Below, piece by piece: positions 46,049 through 54,589 of a stretch of DNA of 64,000 bases. Within the stretch, counting starts at the first letter, position 1, and each line of letters opens with the position of its first letter. This stretch comes from Telmatospirillum sp. J64-1 (GTDB lineage Bacteria > Pseudomonadota > Alphaproteobacteria > Rhodospirillales > Magnetospirillaceae): positions 1-64,000 of the forward strand of contig NZ_SBHN01000021.1 of NCBI RefSeq assembly GCF_006980715.1, read 5' to 3'. Made by a program: the position numbers and the translations under genes. The notes under the pieces are model-generated. The model was not told the origin of the DNA. It made no database searches and worked only from the letters and a program-made list of their open reading frames with translations.

Positions 46049-46507
46049 ATGCGGTATCTGCTGGCGGCGGTGGGGCGCTGCAAGCCCGGCCCCGAACGGG
46101 AGCTGTACGAGCAATACGCCCGCCGCCTGACGCTTCCCCTCGCCTTGCGCGAGGTGGAAGAGAAACGCCCGCTCGCCGTGCCCGACCGCATGGCGCGCGA
46201 AGCGGAATTGCTGCTCTCCTGCGTGCCTTCGGGGGCGCGGGTGGTGGCCCTGGACGAACGCGGCAAGGCGCTTTCCTCGCCCGCCTTCTCCGACATCCTG
46301 GGACGCTGGCAGGATGACGGCGTGGCCGACGTGGCCTTCCTGATCGGCGGCGCCGACGGCCATGGCGAAGCGGTGCGGGCACGGGCCGATTTGCTGCTGT
46401 CCTTCGGCGCCCTGACCTGGCCCCACATGCTGGTGCGCGCCATGCTGGCCGAACAGCTCTACCGTGCCCAGAGCATCCGCCAGGGCCATCCCTATCATCG
46501 CGCCTGA
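46049..46507 (+). CDS. rlmH: 23S rRNA pseudouridine1915 N3-methyltransferase RlmH
   Basis: The ATG at 46049 gives 152 residues, close to the family's 155; longer frames from 45971 overlap rsfS. The SPOUT methyltransferase signature appears as VVALDERGKALSSPAF, FLIGGADGHG and SFGALTWPHMLVRAMLAEQLYRA, the knotted SAM site. It modifies helix 69 of 23S rRNA. It directly follows rsfS. Confidence 0.94.
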   Translation: MRYLLAAVGRCKPGPERELYEQYARRLTLPLALREVEEKRPLAVPDRMAREAELLLSCVPSGARVVALDERGKALSSPAFSDILGRWQDDGVADVAFLIGGADGHGEAVRARADLLLSFGALTWPHMLVRAMLAEQLYRAQSIRQGHPYHRA

Positions 46508-46598
46508 AACCTGCAGAAAAGCGACCTCCCCCGCCGAAAGGGTTGTAACGGCGCGCGGAACCCGCGACAATTGCGTATGGGGAGGGCTTAACGCGAAC

Positions 46599-47120
46599 AT
46601 GAGCGAATCCGCGAGGCTTCAGGACATTTCACCGGAACAGCATCAGGCCTATCTTGTCTGGCGCGAGCGTGTGGCCGGCACCAACATTTCGTCCCAGACT
46701 CTGCTGGCAACGGACTATCTCAACCATTTCAACGAGATCGTCATGTTGCTGGAAATGCTGGCCGACATGCCCGACATGCTGGACGAGGCCAAGGCCTGGC
46801 AGCCGAAAAGCTATCAGGAACATTTCCGCGACTCCGCCTTTCACGACCGTGACCTGGCGATCGAGGCCTATGATCATGTGCCCGAGGCCTATCGGCGCTC
46901 CTTCGAGGACGTGATCGGCCACCTGAACGAGCATGTCTCGCAATCCATCGCCCGCATCGAAGCGGCGATCCTGGCGGGCACCGAGACGGCGCATCTGCAC
47001 CATCTCTGCGGCGAATGCTCGCGCACTATCCAGAAGCTGATGGATTTCGCCAATGCCGTCATCCACGGCAGCACCAAGGTCCTGGACCAGGAAGAGGTCG
47101 ACCGCCTGCTGGGGCCGTGA
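46599..47120 (+). CDS. Conserved helical protein with FliM-like C-terminal peptide
   Basis: The ATG at 46599 with GGGGAGGG upstream gives 173 mostly helical residues. I do not recognise a catalytic domain. A histidine/cysteine-rich patch (HLHHLCGEC, about residues 134-142) could bind metal. The C-terminus, LDQEEVDRLLGP, closely resembles the FliM N-terminal motif (SQ-EIDALL) that binds phospho-CheY, suggesting that this protein docks on CheY or mimics FliM. It stands alone between rlmH and the Ntn-hydrolase gene, far from the che operon. Confidence 0.55.
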   Translation: MSESARLQDISPEQHQAYLVWRERVAGTNISSQTLLATDYLNHFNEIVMLLEMLADMPDMLDEAKAWQPKSYQEHFRDSAFHDRDLAIEAYDHVPEAYRRSFEDVIGHLNEHVSQSIARIEAAILAGTETAHLHHLCGECSRTIQKLMDFANAVIHGSTKVLDQEEVDRLLGP

Positions 47121-47183
47121 CGGCGCCCACTCCCTCGCATTCGCACAGGAAGAACGCCCCCGGCCTGTGCTAGGGTTTATCCC

Positions 47184-48197
47184 ATGATTTCCATTCCTGT
47201 TGTCGAAGGCAGCGTGCCCCAGATCATGGCGGCGCGACTTGAGGCCGCCCGCACCCTTCTCGATGCCGGACGACGGCGCTACGGCAGGCCGATGCTGACC
47301 CTGGCCGACCGCCATGCGCGCGGCTGGCTGGCGCGGGCCGAAAATCCCCTGCTGCCCGAATTGGACGAGATGGCGGAGACCCTGGGACAGCCGGGCGTGC
47401 ATATGCTCAATCTCAGCGTCGAATGGGGCTGCACCACGGCGGCCCTGCCCGCCCCCGACGGCCTGGGCAACCGCATGCTGCGCACGCTGGACTGGAATTT
47501 CCGCGGCCTGGGCGAGAATCTGCTGGTCCATCGCACCGAGGGACCGGCGGGGGCTTACTATTCCGTCACCTGGCCGGGTTTCGCCGGGGTGCTGACGGCG
47601 ATGGCGCCGGGACGCTTCTCGGTGGCGATCAACCAGCCGCGCCACCGCTATCCGGAAATGCCGCTGCTCGGCGAATGGGCACAGCAGAAGCGCCATTTCC
47701 TGGCCTCGCGCGCCCTGCCCGGCGCCCATCTTCTGCGCCGGGTTTGCGAACAGGCCCGCGATTTCGACGAGGCGGTGGCGATGCTGCGCGACACCCCCAT
47801 CCCCGTTCCGATCTTCTTCACCGTCAGCGGCCTGCATCCCGATCAGGGCTGCATCATCGAGCGCATGCCCGACACCGCGGCCCTGCATTACGGCGAGGTG
47901 ATCTGCGCCAATCACTGGCAGAGCCTGGACGACAAGGCCCGGCGCCGGGCCGCGCGCCGCCCCTTCGTCCAGCACAGCACAGCCCGGCGCGAGGCCCTGG
48001 CGGCGATGGCGGCGCTGCCCGACGGCTTCGACTGGCTGCAGCCGCCGGTCCTGTGCACGCGCACCCGCGTCGCCGTGGTCGCCAACGCAGCGCGCGGAAA
48101 GTTGATGGTGCTGGGACTGGACGGCAGCGCTCCGGTCACCCAAGTGCTGGAAGTCCAGCACGGCCGCTGCGCCGAGAAAATGCCAGCGACGGCTTGA
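47184..48197 (+). CDS. Ntn-hydrolase, acid ceramidase/NAAA-like C-N hydrolase
   Basis: The 337-residue protein has the linear amide C-N hydrolase pattern: VEWGCTTAALPAPDGLGNRMLRTLDW. C83 would become the N-terminal nucleophile after autocleavage, and R100 and D103 support it, as in acid ceramidase, N-acylethanolamine amidase and bile-salt hydrolases. There is no signal peptide, so a cytosolic enzyme acting on N-acyl compounds is expected. The N-terminal 82 residues would be the released alpha chain. Substrate is unknown. It ends 55 bp before gpmI. Confidence 0.7.
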   Translation: MISIPVVEGSVPQIMAARLEAARTLLDAGRRRYGRPMLTLADRHARGWLARAENPLLPELDEMAETLGQPGVHMLNLSVEWGCTTAALPAPDGLGNRMLRTLDWNFRGLGENLLVHRTEGPAGAYYSVTWPGFAGVLTAMAPGRFSVAINQPRHRYPEMPLLGEWAQQKRHFLASRALPGAHLLRRVCEQARDFDEAVAMLRDTPIPVPIFFTVSGLHPDQGCIIERMPDTAALHYGEVICANHWQSLDDKARRRAARRPFVQHSTARREALAAMAALPDGFDWLQPPVLCTRTRVAVVANAARGKLMVLGLDGSAPVTQVLEVQHGRCAEKMPATA

Positions 48198-48252
48198 CAT
48201 TCCGCACCTGCGGGAATGGTATAGCCCCTCAACCCGGCCTATATAGACGCGC

Positions 48253-49842
48253 ATGATGACTGACACTGACAAGAACCGCCGCCCTCGCCCTGTCGTTCTC
48301 TGCATCCTCGATGGCTGGGGCCATCGGGAGGAGCGCGACAACAACGCCATCGCCCTGGCCGACACACCCAATTGGGACCGGCTGATGCGCGATTGCCCGC
48401 GTTCCTTCATCGAAACCTCGGGGCTTCAGGTCGGACTGCCCGAGGGGCAGATGGGCAATTCGGAAGTCGGACACATGAATCTGGGCGCCGGTCGCGTGGT
48501 CATGCAGGACCTGCCGCGCATCGACCAGGCCGTGGCCGACGGCTCGCTGGCCGCCAACCAGACGCTGATCGACATGATCGGCACCCTGCGAGACACCGGC
48601 GGCGTCTGTCATCTGATGGGCCTGATGTCGCCCGGCGGGGTGCATAGCCACCAGGACCACCTGGCCGCCCTGGCGCGCATCGTCGCCGGCGCCGGCGTCA
48701 AGGTGATGGTCCACGCCTTCCTCGACGGCCGCGATACTCCGCCCTCCTCGGCCAAGGATTACGTGGCGAAATTCCTCGCCGACGTGGACGGCTTCGACGT
48801 CGCCATCGCCACCGTCTCGGGCCGCTATTACGCCATGGACCGCGACAAGCGCTGGGACCGCGTGCAGCTTGCCTATGACGCCATGACCCTGGCCAAGGGC
48901 GAGCGCGCCGCCGACGCGCTCGGCGCCATCGTCCAATCCTACGAGGCGGGCAAGACCGACGAATTCATGCTGCCCACCGTGATCGGCGATTTCACCGGCA
49001 TGAAGGACGGCGACGGCCTGCTGATGGGCAATTTCCGCGCCGACCGCGCCCGCGAGATCCTGGCCGCGCTGGTCGATCCGGCCTTCGACGGCTTCGAGCG
49101 CGCCGCCCGCCCGGACTTCTCCGTCCGCGTCGGCATGGTCGAATATTCGCGCGAACTCAATGCCTTCCTGCCCGCCCTGTTCCCCGCCGAGCAGCTGACG
49201 GAAATCCTGGGCGAGGTGATCTGCGAGCACGGCCTGACCCAGCTGCGCATCGCCGAAACCGAGAAATACGCCCACGTCACCTTCTTCTTCAACGGCGGGC
49301 GCGAGCAGGTCTTCCCAGGCGAGGACCGCATCCTGGTGCCCAGCCCCAAGGTGGCGACCTACGACCTGCAGCCGGAGATGTCGGCCCCGGAAGTGACCGA
49401 CAAGCTGGTCGAGGCCATCGACAGCGGCAAATACGACCTGATCGTGGTCAACTACGCCAATGGCGACATGGTCGGCCATAGCGGCATCCTGAGCGCCGCC
49501 ATCAAGGCCGCCGAGGCGGTGGATGGCTGCCTGGGCCGTCTGGAACAGGCCGTGATCCGGGCCGGGGGCGTGATGCTGATCACCGCCGACCACGGCAATG
49601 CGGAACAGATGGCCGACGCCTCCACCGGCCAGCCGCATACCGCCCATACCACCGGCGCGGTGCCGCTGCTGCTGATCAATGCTCCGCGCCATGTAACGGG
49701 CCTGCGCAACGGCCGCCTCGCCGATATCGCGCCGACCGTGCTGTCGCTGATGGGCCTTCCCCAGCCGGCGGAGATGACCGGCCATCCCTTGCTGGCGACA
49801 GCGGCCGAACCTAGATCAGCAGGAAATCGTGCGACGGCTTGA
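48253..49842 (+). CDS. gpmI: 2,3-bisphosphoglycerate-independent phosphoglycerate mutase
   Basis: The 529-residue enzyme interconverts 3- and 2-phosphoglycerate in glycolysis using two Mn ions. Catalytic S70 is in QMGNSEVGHMNLGAG and metal-binding D20 in CILDGWG. The C-terminal phosphatase-domain motifs ANGDMVGHSG and ITADHGNAEQM are present. Length is slightly longer than the usual 510-515. An ATG one codon later (48256) is equally plausible. It overlaps the next gene by 14 bp, linking glycolysis with a cell-wall gene run. Confidence 0.95.
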   Translation: MMTDTDKNRRPRPVVLCILDGWGHREERDNNAIALADTPNWDRLMRDCPRSFIETSGLQVGLPEGQMGNSEVGHMNLGAGRVVMQDLPRIDQAVADGSLAANQTLIDMIGTLRDTGGVCHLMGLMSPGGVHSHQDHLAALARIVAGAGVKVMVHAFLDGRDTPPSSAKDYVAKFLADVDGFDVAIATVSGRYYAMDRDKRWDRVQLAYDAMTLAKGERAADALGAIVQSYEAGKTDEFMLPTVIGDFTGMKDGDGLLMGNFRADRAREILAALVDPAFDGFERAARPDFSVRVGMVEYSRELNAFLPALFPAEQLTEILGEVICEHGLTQLRIAETEKYAHVTFFFNGGREQVFPGEDRILVPSPKVATYDLQPEMSAPEVTDKLVEAIDSGKYDLIVVNYANGDMVGHSGILSAAIKAAEAVDGCLGRLEQAVIRAGGVMLITADHGNAEQMADASTGQPHTAHTTGAVPLLLINAPRHVTGLRNGRLADIAPTVLSLMGLPQPAEMTGHPLLATAAEPRSAGNRATA

Positions 49843-51142
49843 CAGGCGATTGACCGATGGGGCCGCCGCCCTGTTTCTGGCGGCCCTTCTGATGGCGGGC
49901 GAGACGGGTTCTGCCCTGGCGCAGAACCCGCCGCCCGACCGACGCCTGAAGGAACTGGAACGCGCCCTGGAGAAGGGCCGCGCCGAACAGGAAGCGTTGC
50001 GGCGCCAGGCCCAGGCCCTGACCGAGGAACTGAACAAGCTGCGCGCCGAGATGATCGAGGCGGCCAAGGTCGTCCAGGGCCATGAAGAGACCTTGTCCCG
50101 GCTGGAGGAACAGCTTCAGGAACTGACGCGCGAGGAGGCCACCAAGGCCCGCGCCCTGGAGCGTCGGCGCGAGCAGATGACCAATGTGCTGACGGCGCTG
50201 CAACGCCTGGCCTGGCGCCCCTCCGAGGCGCTGATCGCCCAGCCGACCTCGCCCGCCGATACCGTGCGCAGCGCCATCCTGCTGCGCTCGGCGGTGCCGC
50301 AGATCGAGGAATCGGCCAAGGACCTGGCCGACGAACTGGACAGCCTGCGGGAATTGCGCGCCGATATCGGCAAGCAGCGCCTGCGCATCTCGGCGGTGAC
50401 GGGGCAGATCGACAGCGAGCACCGGCGCATCAAGACGCTGGTCGAGCGCAAGGCGCAGCTCCAGCAGCGCACCGAGGCGCAGACCCAGGAGACCGCGAAG
50501 CGGGTCCAGCGCATGGCCGCCGAGGCGCAGGATCTGCGCGAATTGATGGTCAAGCTGGAGGAGGAGCGCCAGCGCCGCCAAGCCGAGGCCCGGGCCAGGG
50601 CCGCCGCCGAGAAGGCCGCCCGCGAAGCCGCCGAACGCGAAGCCCAGGCGGCCGCCCTCAAGGCCGGACGGCAACCGCCGCCGCCCAAGGCCGAGCCGCC
50701 CCCGGCGCCGGCCCAGGCGGTCGCGGCGGGACGTCCGTTTACGGCGGCGCGGGGCCAGATGCCCTATCCCGTCAGCGGCAGCATCAAGGCGCGCTACGGA
50801 GATCGCAGTGAAACGGGCTCTACCCACAAAGGTCTCTTGATTGAGACGAGAAATGGCGCACAAGTGGTGGCGCCACATGACGGTCTGGTGGTGTTTGCCG
50901 GACCCTTCAGGGGTTATGGACAACTCTTGATCATCGAGCACGGCGAGGGATATCATACCCTCCTCGCTGGCCTTGGCCAGATCGACGGCACAGTGGGCCA
51001 GCGCCTCGTGGCCGGGGAACCGGTCGGACGTATGGGGCAGGGCGAGGGGAGGCCGACCCTCTATGTGGAAATGCGTCACAATGGTCAGCCCGTCAATCCA
51101 ATGTCTTGGCTGGCGGCACGCAAGGATAAGGTCACCGGATGA
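49829..51142 (+). CDS. Murein hydrolase activator EnvC-like (degenerate LytM/M23) protein
   Basis: The 437-residue protein starts with GTG (AGGA 5 nt upstream). It has a signal peptide ending at about ALA-QN (residue 31), then about 240 residues of coiled coil (KELERALEKGRAEQEALRRQ). The C-terminal LytM domain has lost zinc ligands: HKGLLIET replaces HxGxD, and YHTLLAGL replaces the HxH of active peptidases. That pattern matches EnvC, which activates amidases at the septum rather than cutting peptidoglycan itself. It is translationally coupled to ctpA (ATGA overlap). Confidence 0.88.
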   Translation: MRRLDRRLTDGAAALFLAALLMAGETGSALAQNPPPDRRLKELERALEKGRAEQEALRRQAQALTEELNKLRAEMIEAAKVVQGHEETLSRLEEQLQELTREEATKARALERRREQMTNVLTALQRLAWRPSEALIAQPTSPADTVRSAILLRSAVPQIEESAKDLADELDSLRELRADIGKQRLRISAVTGQIDSEHRRIKTLVERKAQLQQRTEAQTQETAKRVQRMAAEAQDLRELMVKLEEERQRRQAEARARAAAEKAAREAAEREAQAAALKAGRQPPPPKAEPPPAPAQAVAAGRPFTAARGQMPYPVSGSIKARYGDRSETGSTHKGLLIETRNGAQVVAPHDGLVVFAGPFRGYGQLLIIEHGEGYHTLLAGLGQIDGTVGQRLVAGEPVGRMGQGEGRPTLYVEMRHNGQPVNPMSWLAARKDKVTG

Positions 51143-52518
51143 ATCGTGCATTCCTGATCGCGGCGAGCACTACGGCTCTGCTGGCGTTTCAAACTGTGTC
51201 TGCTCCCGCAGTCGCAGCCAATGCCAATAATGCTGATACCTACCGACTGCTGAATCTCTTCGGCGACGTGTTCGAGCGCGTGCGGAGCGAGTATGTCGAG
51301 GAAGTTACGGACCAGGAGCTGATCGAAGCGGCCATCAACGGCATGCTGACCTCCCTGGATCCCCATTCGTCCTATCTGGACACCCGGGGCTTCCGCGACA
51401 TGCAGGTTCAGACCAAGGGCGAATTCGGTGGCCTTGGCATTGAAGTCTCGATGGAAAACGGCGTGGTCAAGGTGGTCTCGCCGATCGACGACACCCCGGC
51501 CTTCCGCGCCGGCATCCAGCCGGGCGACCTGATCACCCATCTGGATGGCGAGCAGATCATGGGCCTGACGCTGTCGGACGCCGTCGAGCGCATGCGCGGC
51601 CCGGTGAACACGGACATCCGCCTGACCATCCGCCGCAACGGCGCCGAACCCTTCGACGTCACCCTGACCCGCGCCATCGTGCGCGTCCAGGCGGTGCGCC
51701 ACCGCGTCGAGGGCGATATCGGCTACATCCGGATCAATACCTTCAACGAACATACCGAACAGGGCGTGCGCGCGGCCATCTCCGACATCCGCAAGCAGCT
51801 GAACGGCAAGCCCGCCGGCTATGTGCTCGACCTGCGCAACAATCCGGGCGGCCTGCTCGACCAGGCCATCGCCGTGTCCGACGCCTTCCTCGAGCGCGGC
51901 GAGATCGTCTCCACCCGTTCGCGCCGCGAGGAAGACACCCAGCGCTTCAACGCCCGTCCCGGCGATCTGGCCGAAGGCCTGCCGATCGTGGTGCTGATCA
52001 ATGACGGTTCCGCCTCGGCCTCGGAAATCGTCGCCGGTGCGCTGCAGGATCACCGCCGCGCCATCGTCCTGGGCACCAAGTCCTTCGGCAAGGGCTCGGT
52101 CCAGACCATCATCCCGCTGCCCGGCCAGGGTGCGATGCGCCTGACCACCGCGCGCTACTACACGCCGTCGGGCCGTTCGATCCAGGCCGTCGGCATCGAG
52201 CCCGACATCCTGGTGCAGCAGGCCCGCATCGAGACGCTGGCCAACGACCGGCGTTCGGAAGCCGATCTGCGCGGCGCCCTGATGAACGAGCAGAACAACG
52301 GCCAGACCACCGTGCCGCCGTCGCCCGCCCCGCTGCAAGGCGAAGGCGAGCCGCAGTCCCAGGTGGTGCCGGAAGGCGAAGCCACCCCCGGCGAGGTCGC
52401 CCGTCCGGGCGAGGACCCGTCCCAGGACTACCAGTTGGCGCGAGCCCTTGACTTGCTGCGCGGTTTGGCTCTGTATCAGGGTCACGTGACGACGACGCAG
52501 AACCAGACGCAGCAGTAA
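51139..52518 (+). CDS. ctpA: S41-family carboxy-terminal processing protease CtpA
   Basis: The 459-residue periplasmic serine protease has a signal peptide (cleavage near VAA-NA, residue about 28). A PDZ domain follows at about 85-165 (VVSPIDDTPAFRAGIQPGDLITHLDG). The S41 catalytic core has NDGSASASEIVAGAL supplying the serine and GTKSFGKGSVQ supplying the lysine. The tail is proline/glutamate-rich. It processes cell-envelope proteins. The start overlaps the envC-like stop by 4 bp. Confidence 0.94.
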   Translation: MNRAFLIAASTTALLAFQTVSAPAVAANANNADTYRLLNLFGDVFERVRSEYVEEVTDQELIEAAINGMLTSLDPHSSYLDTRGFRDMQVQTKGEFGGLGIEVSMENGVVKVVSPIDDTPAFRAGIQPGDLITHLDGEQIMGLTLSDAVERMRGPVNTDIRLTIRRNGAEPFDVTLTRAIVRVQAVRHRVEGDIGYIRINTFNEHTEQGVRAAISDIRKQLNGKPAGYVLDLRNNPGGLLDQAIAVSDAFLERGEIVSTRSRREEDTQRFNARPGDLAEGLPIVVLINDGSASASEIVAGALQDHRRAIVLGTKSFGKGSVQTIIPLPGQGAMRLTTARYYTPSGRSIQAVGIEPDILVQQARIETLANDRRSEADLRGALMNEQNNGQTTVPPSPAPLQGEGEPQSQVVPEGEATPGEVARPGEDPSQDYQLARALDLLRGLALYQGHVTTTQNQTQQ

Positions 52519-52546
52519 CGTCAACAACACTCTGGGCGGCAGGACT

Positions 52547-54004
52547 GTGGCCACACCGAAATCGACACCGGGCGGTCGGAAGAGAGATGTCTCTTCCGGC
52601 CGTGGCTTCCTCCGCCCGGTTGCACTGGGGGCGCTTGCGCTGGCCGGCGCGGGCGTTCTCGCCTATGGCAGCTATCACCTGACCCTGGGCGGCTTTGCCG
52701 CCTTCAGCGGCAGCGGCTCCAGCTCCATTTCCATTTCCATGCCCATGCCGCCGCGCGGCGGGCCGGAAGATATCCGCACCTCGCTCCTGACCCCGCCGGG
52801 TGCCGTTGCCCCCCGGCAGGACAGGCTTGACGAGCGCTCGCTGGAGCGGCGGCCCTGGCTGAACGACGAACAGGCCGCCTCCGCGGAACCGGCCCCGGCG
52901 GAAGAGCCCGCCGACGGCGAAATCCTTGCGGAAGAGGCTCCGGGGGAAGAAGCCGAGCCCTCTCCGCCGCCGGTTGCCGAGATGGCGCTGCCGCCGGAGG
53001 CCGCACCCGAGACTCCCGCCCCCTCCACGGACACCGCCGCGGCGCCGCAGGCCGAAGAACCCTCTGACGCCGCCGAAGCCGCGGCCCCTGCCGAGGCTGC
53101 CCAGCCCCCGGCCTTGAGCATCGTCGAGCCGGTGGTGGCCCGGCTGCGCGAGGATGCGGAACCGCCCCGCTTCGCCGACCTGCTCGACTGGGGTCCCACC
53201 GCCCCCCTGCCCGAAGGCCCCCATGTCGCCATGCTGGCGGCATCGCGCTACGGCCAAGTGCCGGTCATCGGCCGCGAAGGCCATCAAAGCTGGCAGGTCT
53301 ATGCGCGGCCCTTCGCCGTTGAAGACCCCACGCCGCGCGTCGCCGTGGTCATGTCCGATCTGGGCATGCGGCGCGAGGCGACGGAAGCGGTGATCGAGAA
53401 GCTGCCGCCCGAAGTCACCCTGTCCTTCAGCCCCTATGCCAGCATGCTGGACCAGTGGATGCGCCGCGCCCGGATGGCCGGGCACGAGGTAATGCTGGAC
53501 CTGCCCATGGAGACGCCGGGCTTCCCCGCCCGCGATCCCGGCCCCTATGCCCTGCTTTCCAGCCTCAGCACCGACCGCAACCGCGACCGGCTGGAACAGG
53601 TGCTCAGCCGTGGCGCCTCCTATGTCGGCCTCAACGCGCCGCTGGTCACCCGCCTCGCCGATGCGCCGCAAATGCCCGAGATCCTGGGCGAGGTGAAGGA
53701 ACGCGGCCTGTTGTGGCTGGGCGATCTGCCCGCCGACATTCCGGACTCGCGGCGTCCCGCCCTGGCCCCGCGTCCGGTTCTGGCCGACGAGCAGCCCTTC
53801 GCCGATTTTATCGACGCCCGTCTCGCCTTGGCCGAGGCCACCGCCCGCGATACCGGCCGCGCCGTCGTCGTGCTGCGCCCCACGCCGGTCAGCCTGCAAC
53901 GCCTGCTGCATTGGGAGGCCACGCTGAAGTCGCGCGGCGTCGTTCTCGCCCCGCTGTCGGCGCTGGCCGAACCGCCACCCGTCCCCCCCACCGGAGCCCT
54001 GTGA
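52547..54004 (+). CDS. Divergent polysaccharide deacetylase family protein (YibQ-like)
   Basis: The 485-residue protein begins at GTG 52547 with a basic N-terminus and one membrane anchor (ALGALALAGAGVLAYGSY, about 26-43). A 130-residue Ala/Pro/Glu-rich linker follows, then a C-terminal deacetylase-like domain from about residue 260: PRVAVVMSDLGMRREAT, EVTLSFSPYASMLDQW and GHEVMLDLPMETPGF. Members lack the full metal triad of active NodB enzymes and often sit with envC and ctpA. A periplasmic role in envelope maintenance is likely. It overlaps rppH by 1 bp (TGATG). Confidence 0.85.
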   Translation: MATPKSTPGGRKRDVSSGRGFLRPVALGALALAGAGVLAYGSYHLTLGGFAAFSGSGSSSISISMPMPPRGGPEDIRTSLLTPPGAVAPRQDRLDERSLERRPWLNDEQAASAEPAPAEEPADGEILAEEAPGEEAEPSPPPVAEMALPPEAAPETPAPSTDTAAAPQAEEPSDAAEAAAPAEAAQPPALSIVEPVVARLREDAEPPRFADLLDWGPTAPLPEGPHVAMLAASRYGQVPVIGREGHQSWQVYARPFAVEDPTPRVAVVMSDLGMRREATEAVIEKLPPEVTLSFSPYASMLDQWMRRARMAGHEVMLDLPMETPGFPARDPGPYALLSSLSTDRNRDRLEQVLSRGASYVGLNAPLVTRLADAPQMPEILGEVKERGLLWLGDLPADIPDSRRPALAPRPVLADEQPFADFIDARLALAEATARDTGRAVVVLRPTPVSLQRLLHWEATLKSRGVVLAPLSALAEPPPVPPTGAL

Positions 54005-54498
54005 TGGCGGATGTCGCGTCCCTGCCCTATCGCCTGGGCGTGGGCATCGTCCTGTTTAACGACCAGGGGCTGGTCCTGGCCGCCAAGCGCATCGACACTC
54101 CCGGCGACGCTTGGCAGATGCCCCAGGGCGGCATCGACGAGGGCGAGGATCCGCGCAGTGCCGCCTTGCGCGAACTGGAAGAGGAAGTGGGCACCGCCAA
54201 GGCCGAGATCATCGCCGAAAGCGCGGGCTGGCTGAGCTACGACCTGCCCGAGGACATCCGCGCCAAGGTGTGGAAGGGGCGCTATCGCGGCCAGAAGCAG
54301 AAATGGTTCGCCATGCGCTTCCTGGGCCGGGATACCGATATCGACATCGCCACCACCCATCCCGAATTCAGCGACTGGAAATGGCTGCCGCTGGACAGCC
54401 TGCCGGGCCTGATCGTTCCCTTCAAGCGTCCGCTTTACGATCAGGTCGTGGCGGAATTCCTGCCTCTGGCCCGCCGCCTGGCGGGGCATCCTTCGTAA
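54004..54498 (+). CDS. rppH: RNA pyrophosphohydrolase RppH (Nudix)
   Basis: The ATG at 54004 shares a base with the preceding stop and gives 164 residues. The Nudix box is complete: GGIDEGEDPRSAALRELEEEVG (residues about 39-60). RppH-specific features are MPQGGID and YRGQKQKWF. It removes pyrophosphate from mRNA 5' ends to start decay. Longer frames reaching back to 53455 overlap the deacetylase gene and are rejected. Confidence 0.93.
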   Translation: MADVASLPYRLGVGIVLFNDQGLVLAAKRIDTPGDAWQMPQGGIDEGEDPRSAALRELEEEVGTAKAEIIAESAGWLSYDLPEDIRAKVWKGRYRGQKQKWFAMRFLGRDTDIDIATTHPEFSDWKWLPLDSLPGLIVPFKRPLYDQVVAEFLPLARRLAGHPS

Positions 54499-54589
54499 CG
54501 CAACATAACGCTTGAGGCGCGCCCACAAGACAGTATGATCCCTAGGGCTTTTCCCGGATGGGTGGGAAACGCGAAAGGGACAAGGGGTC

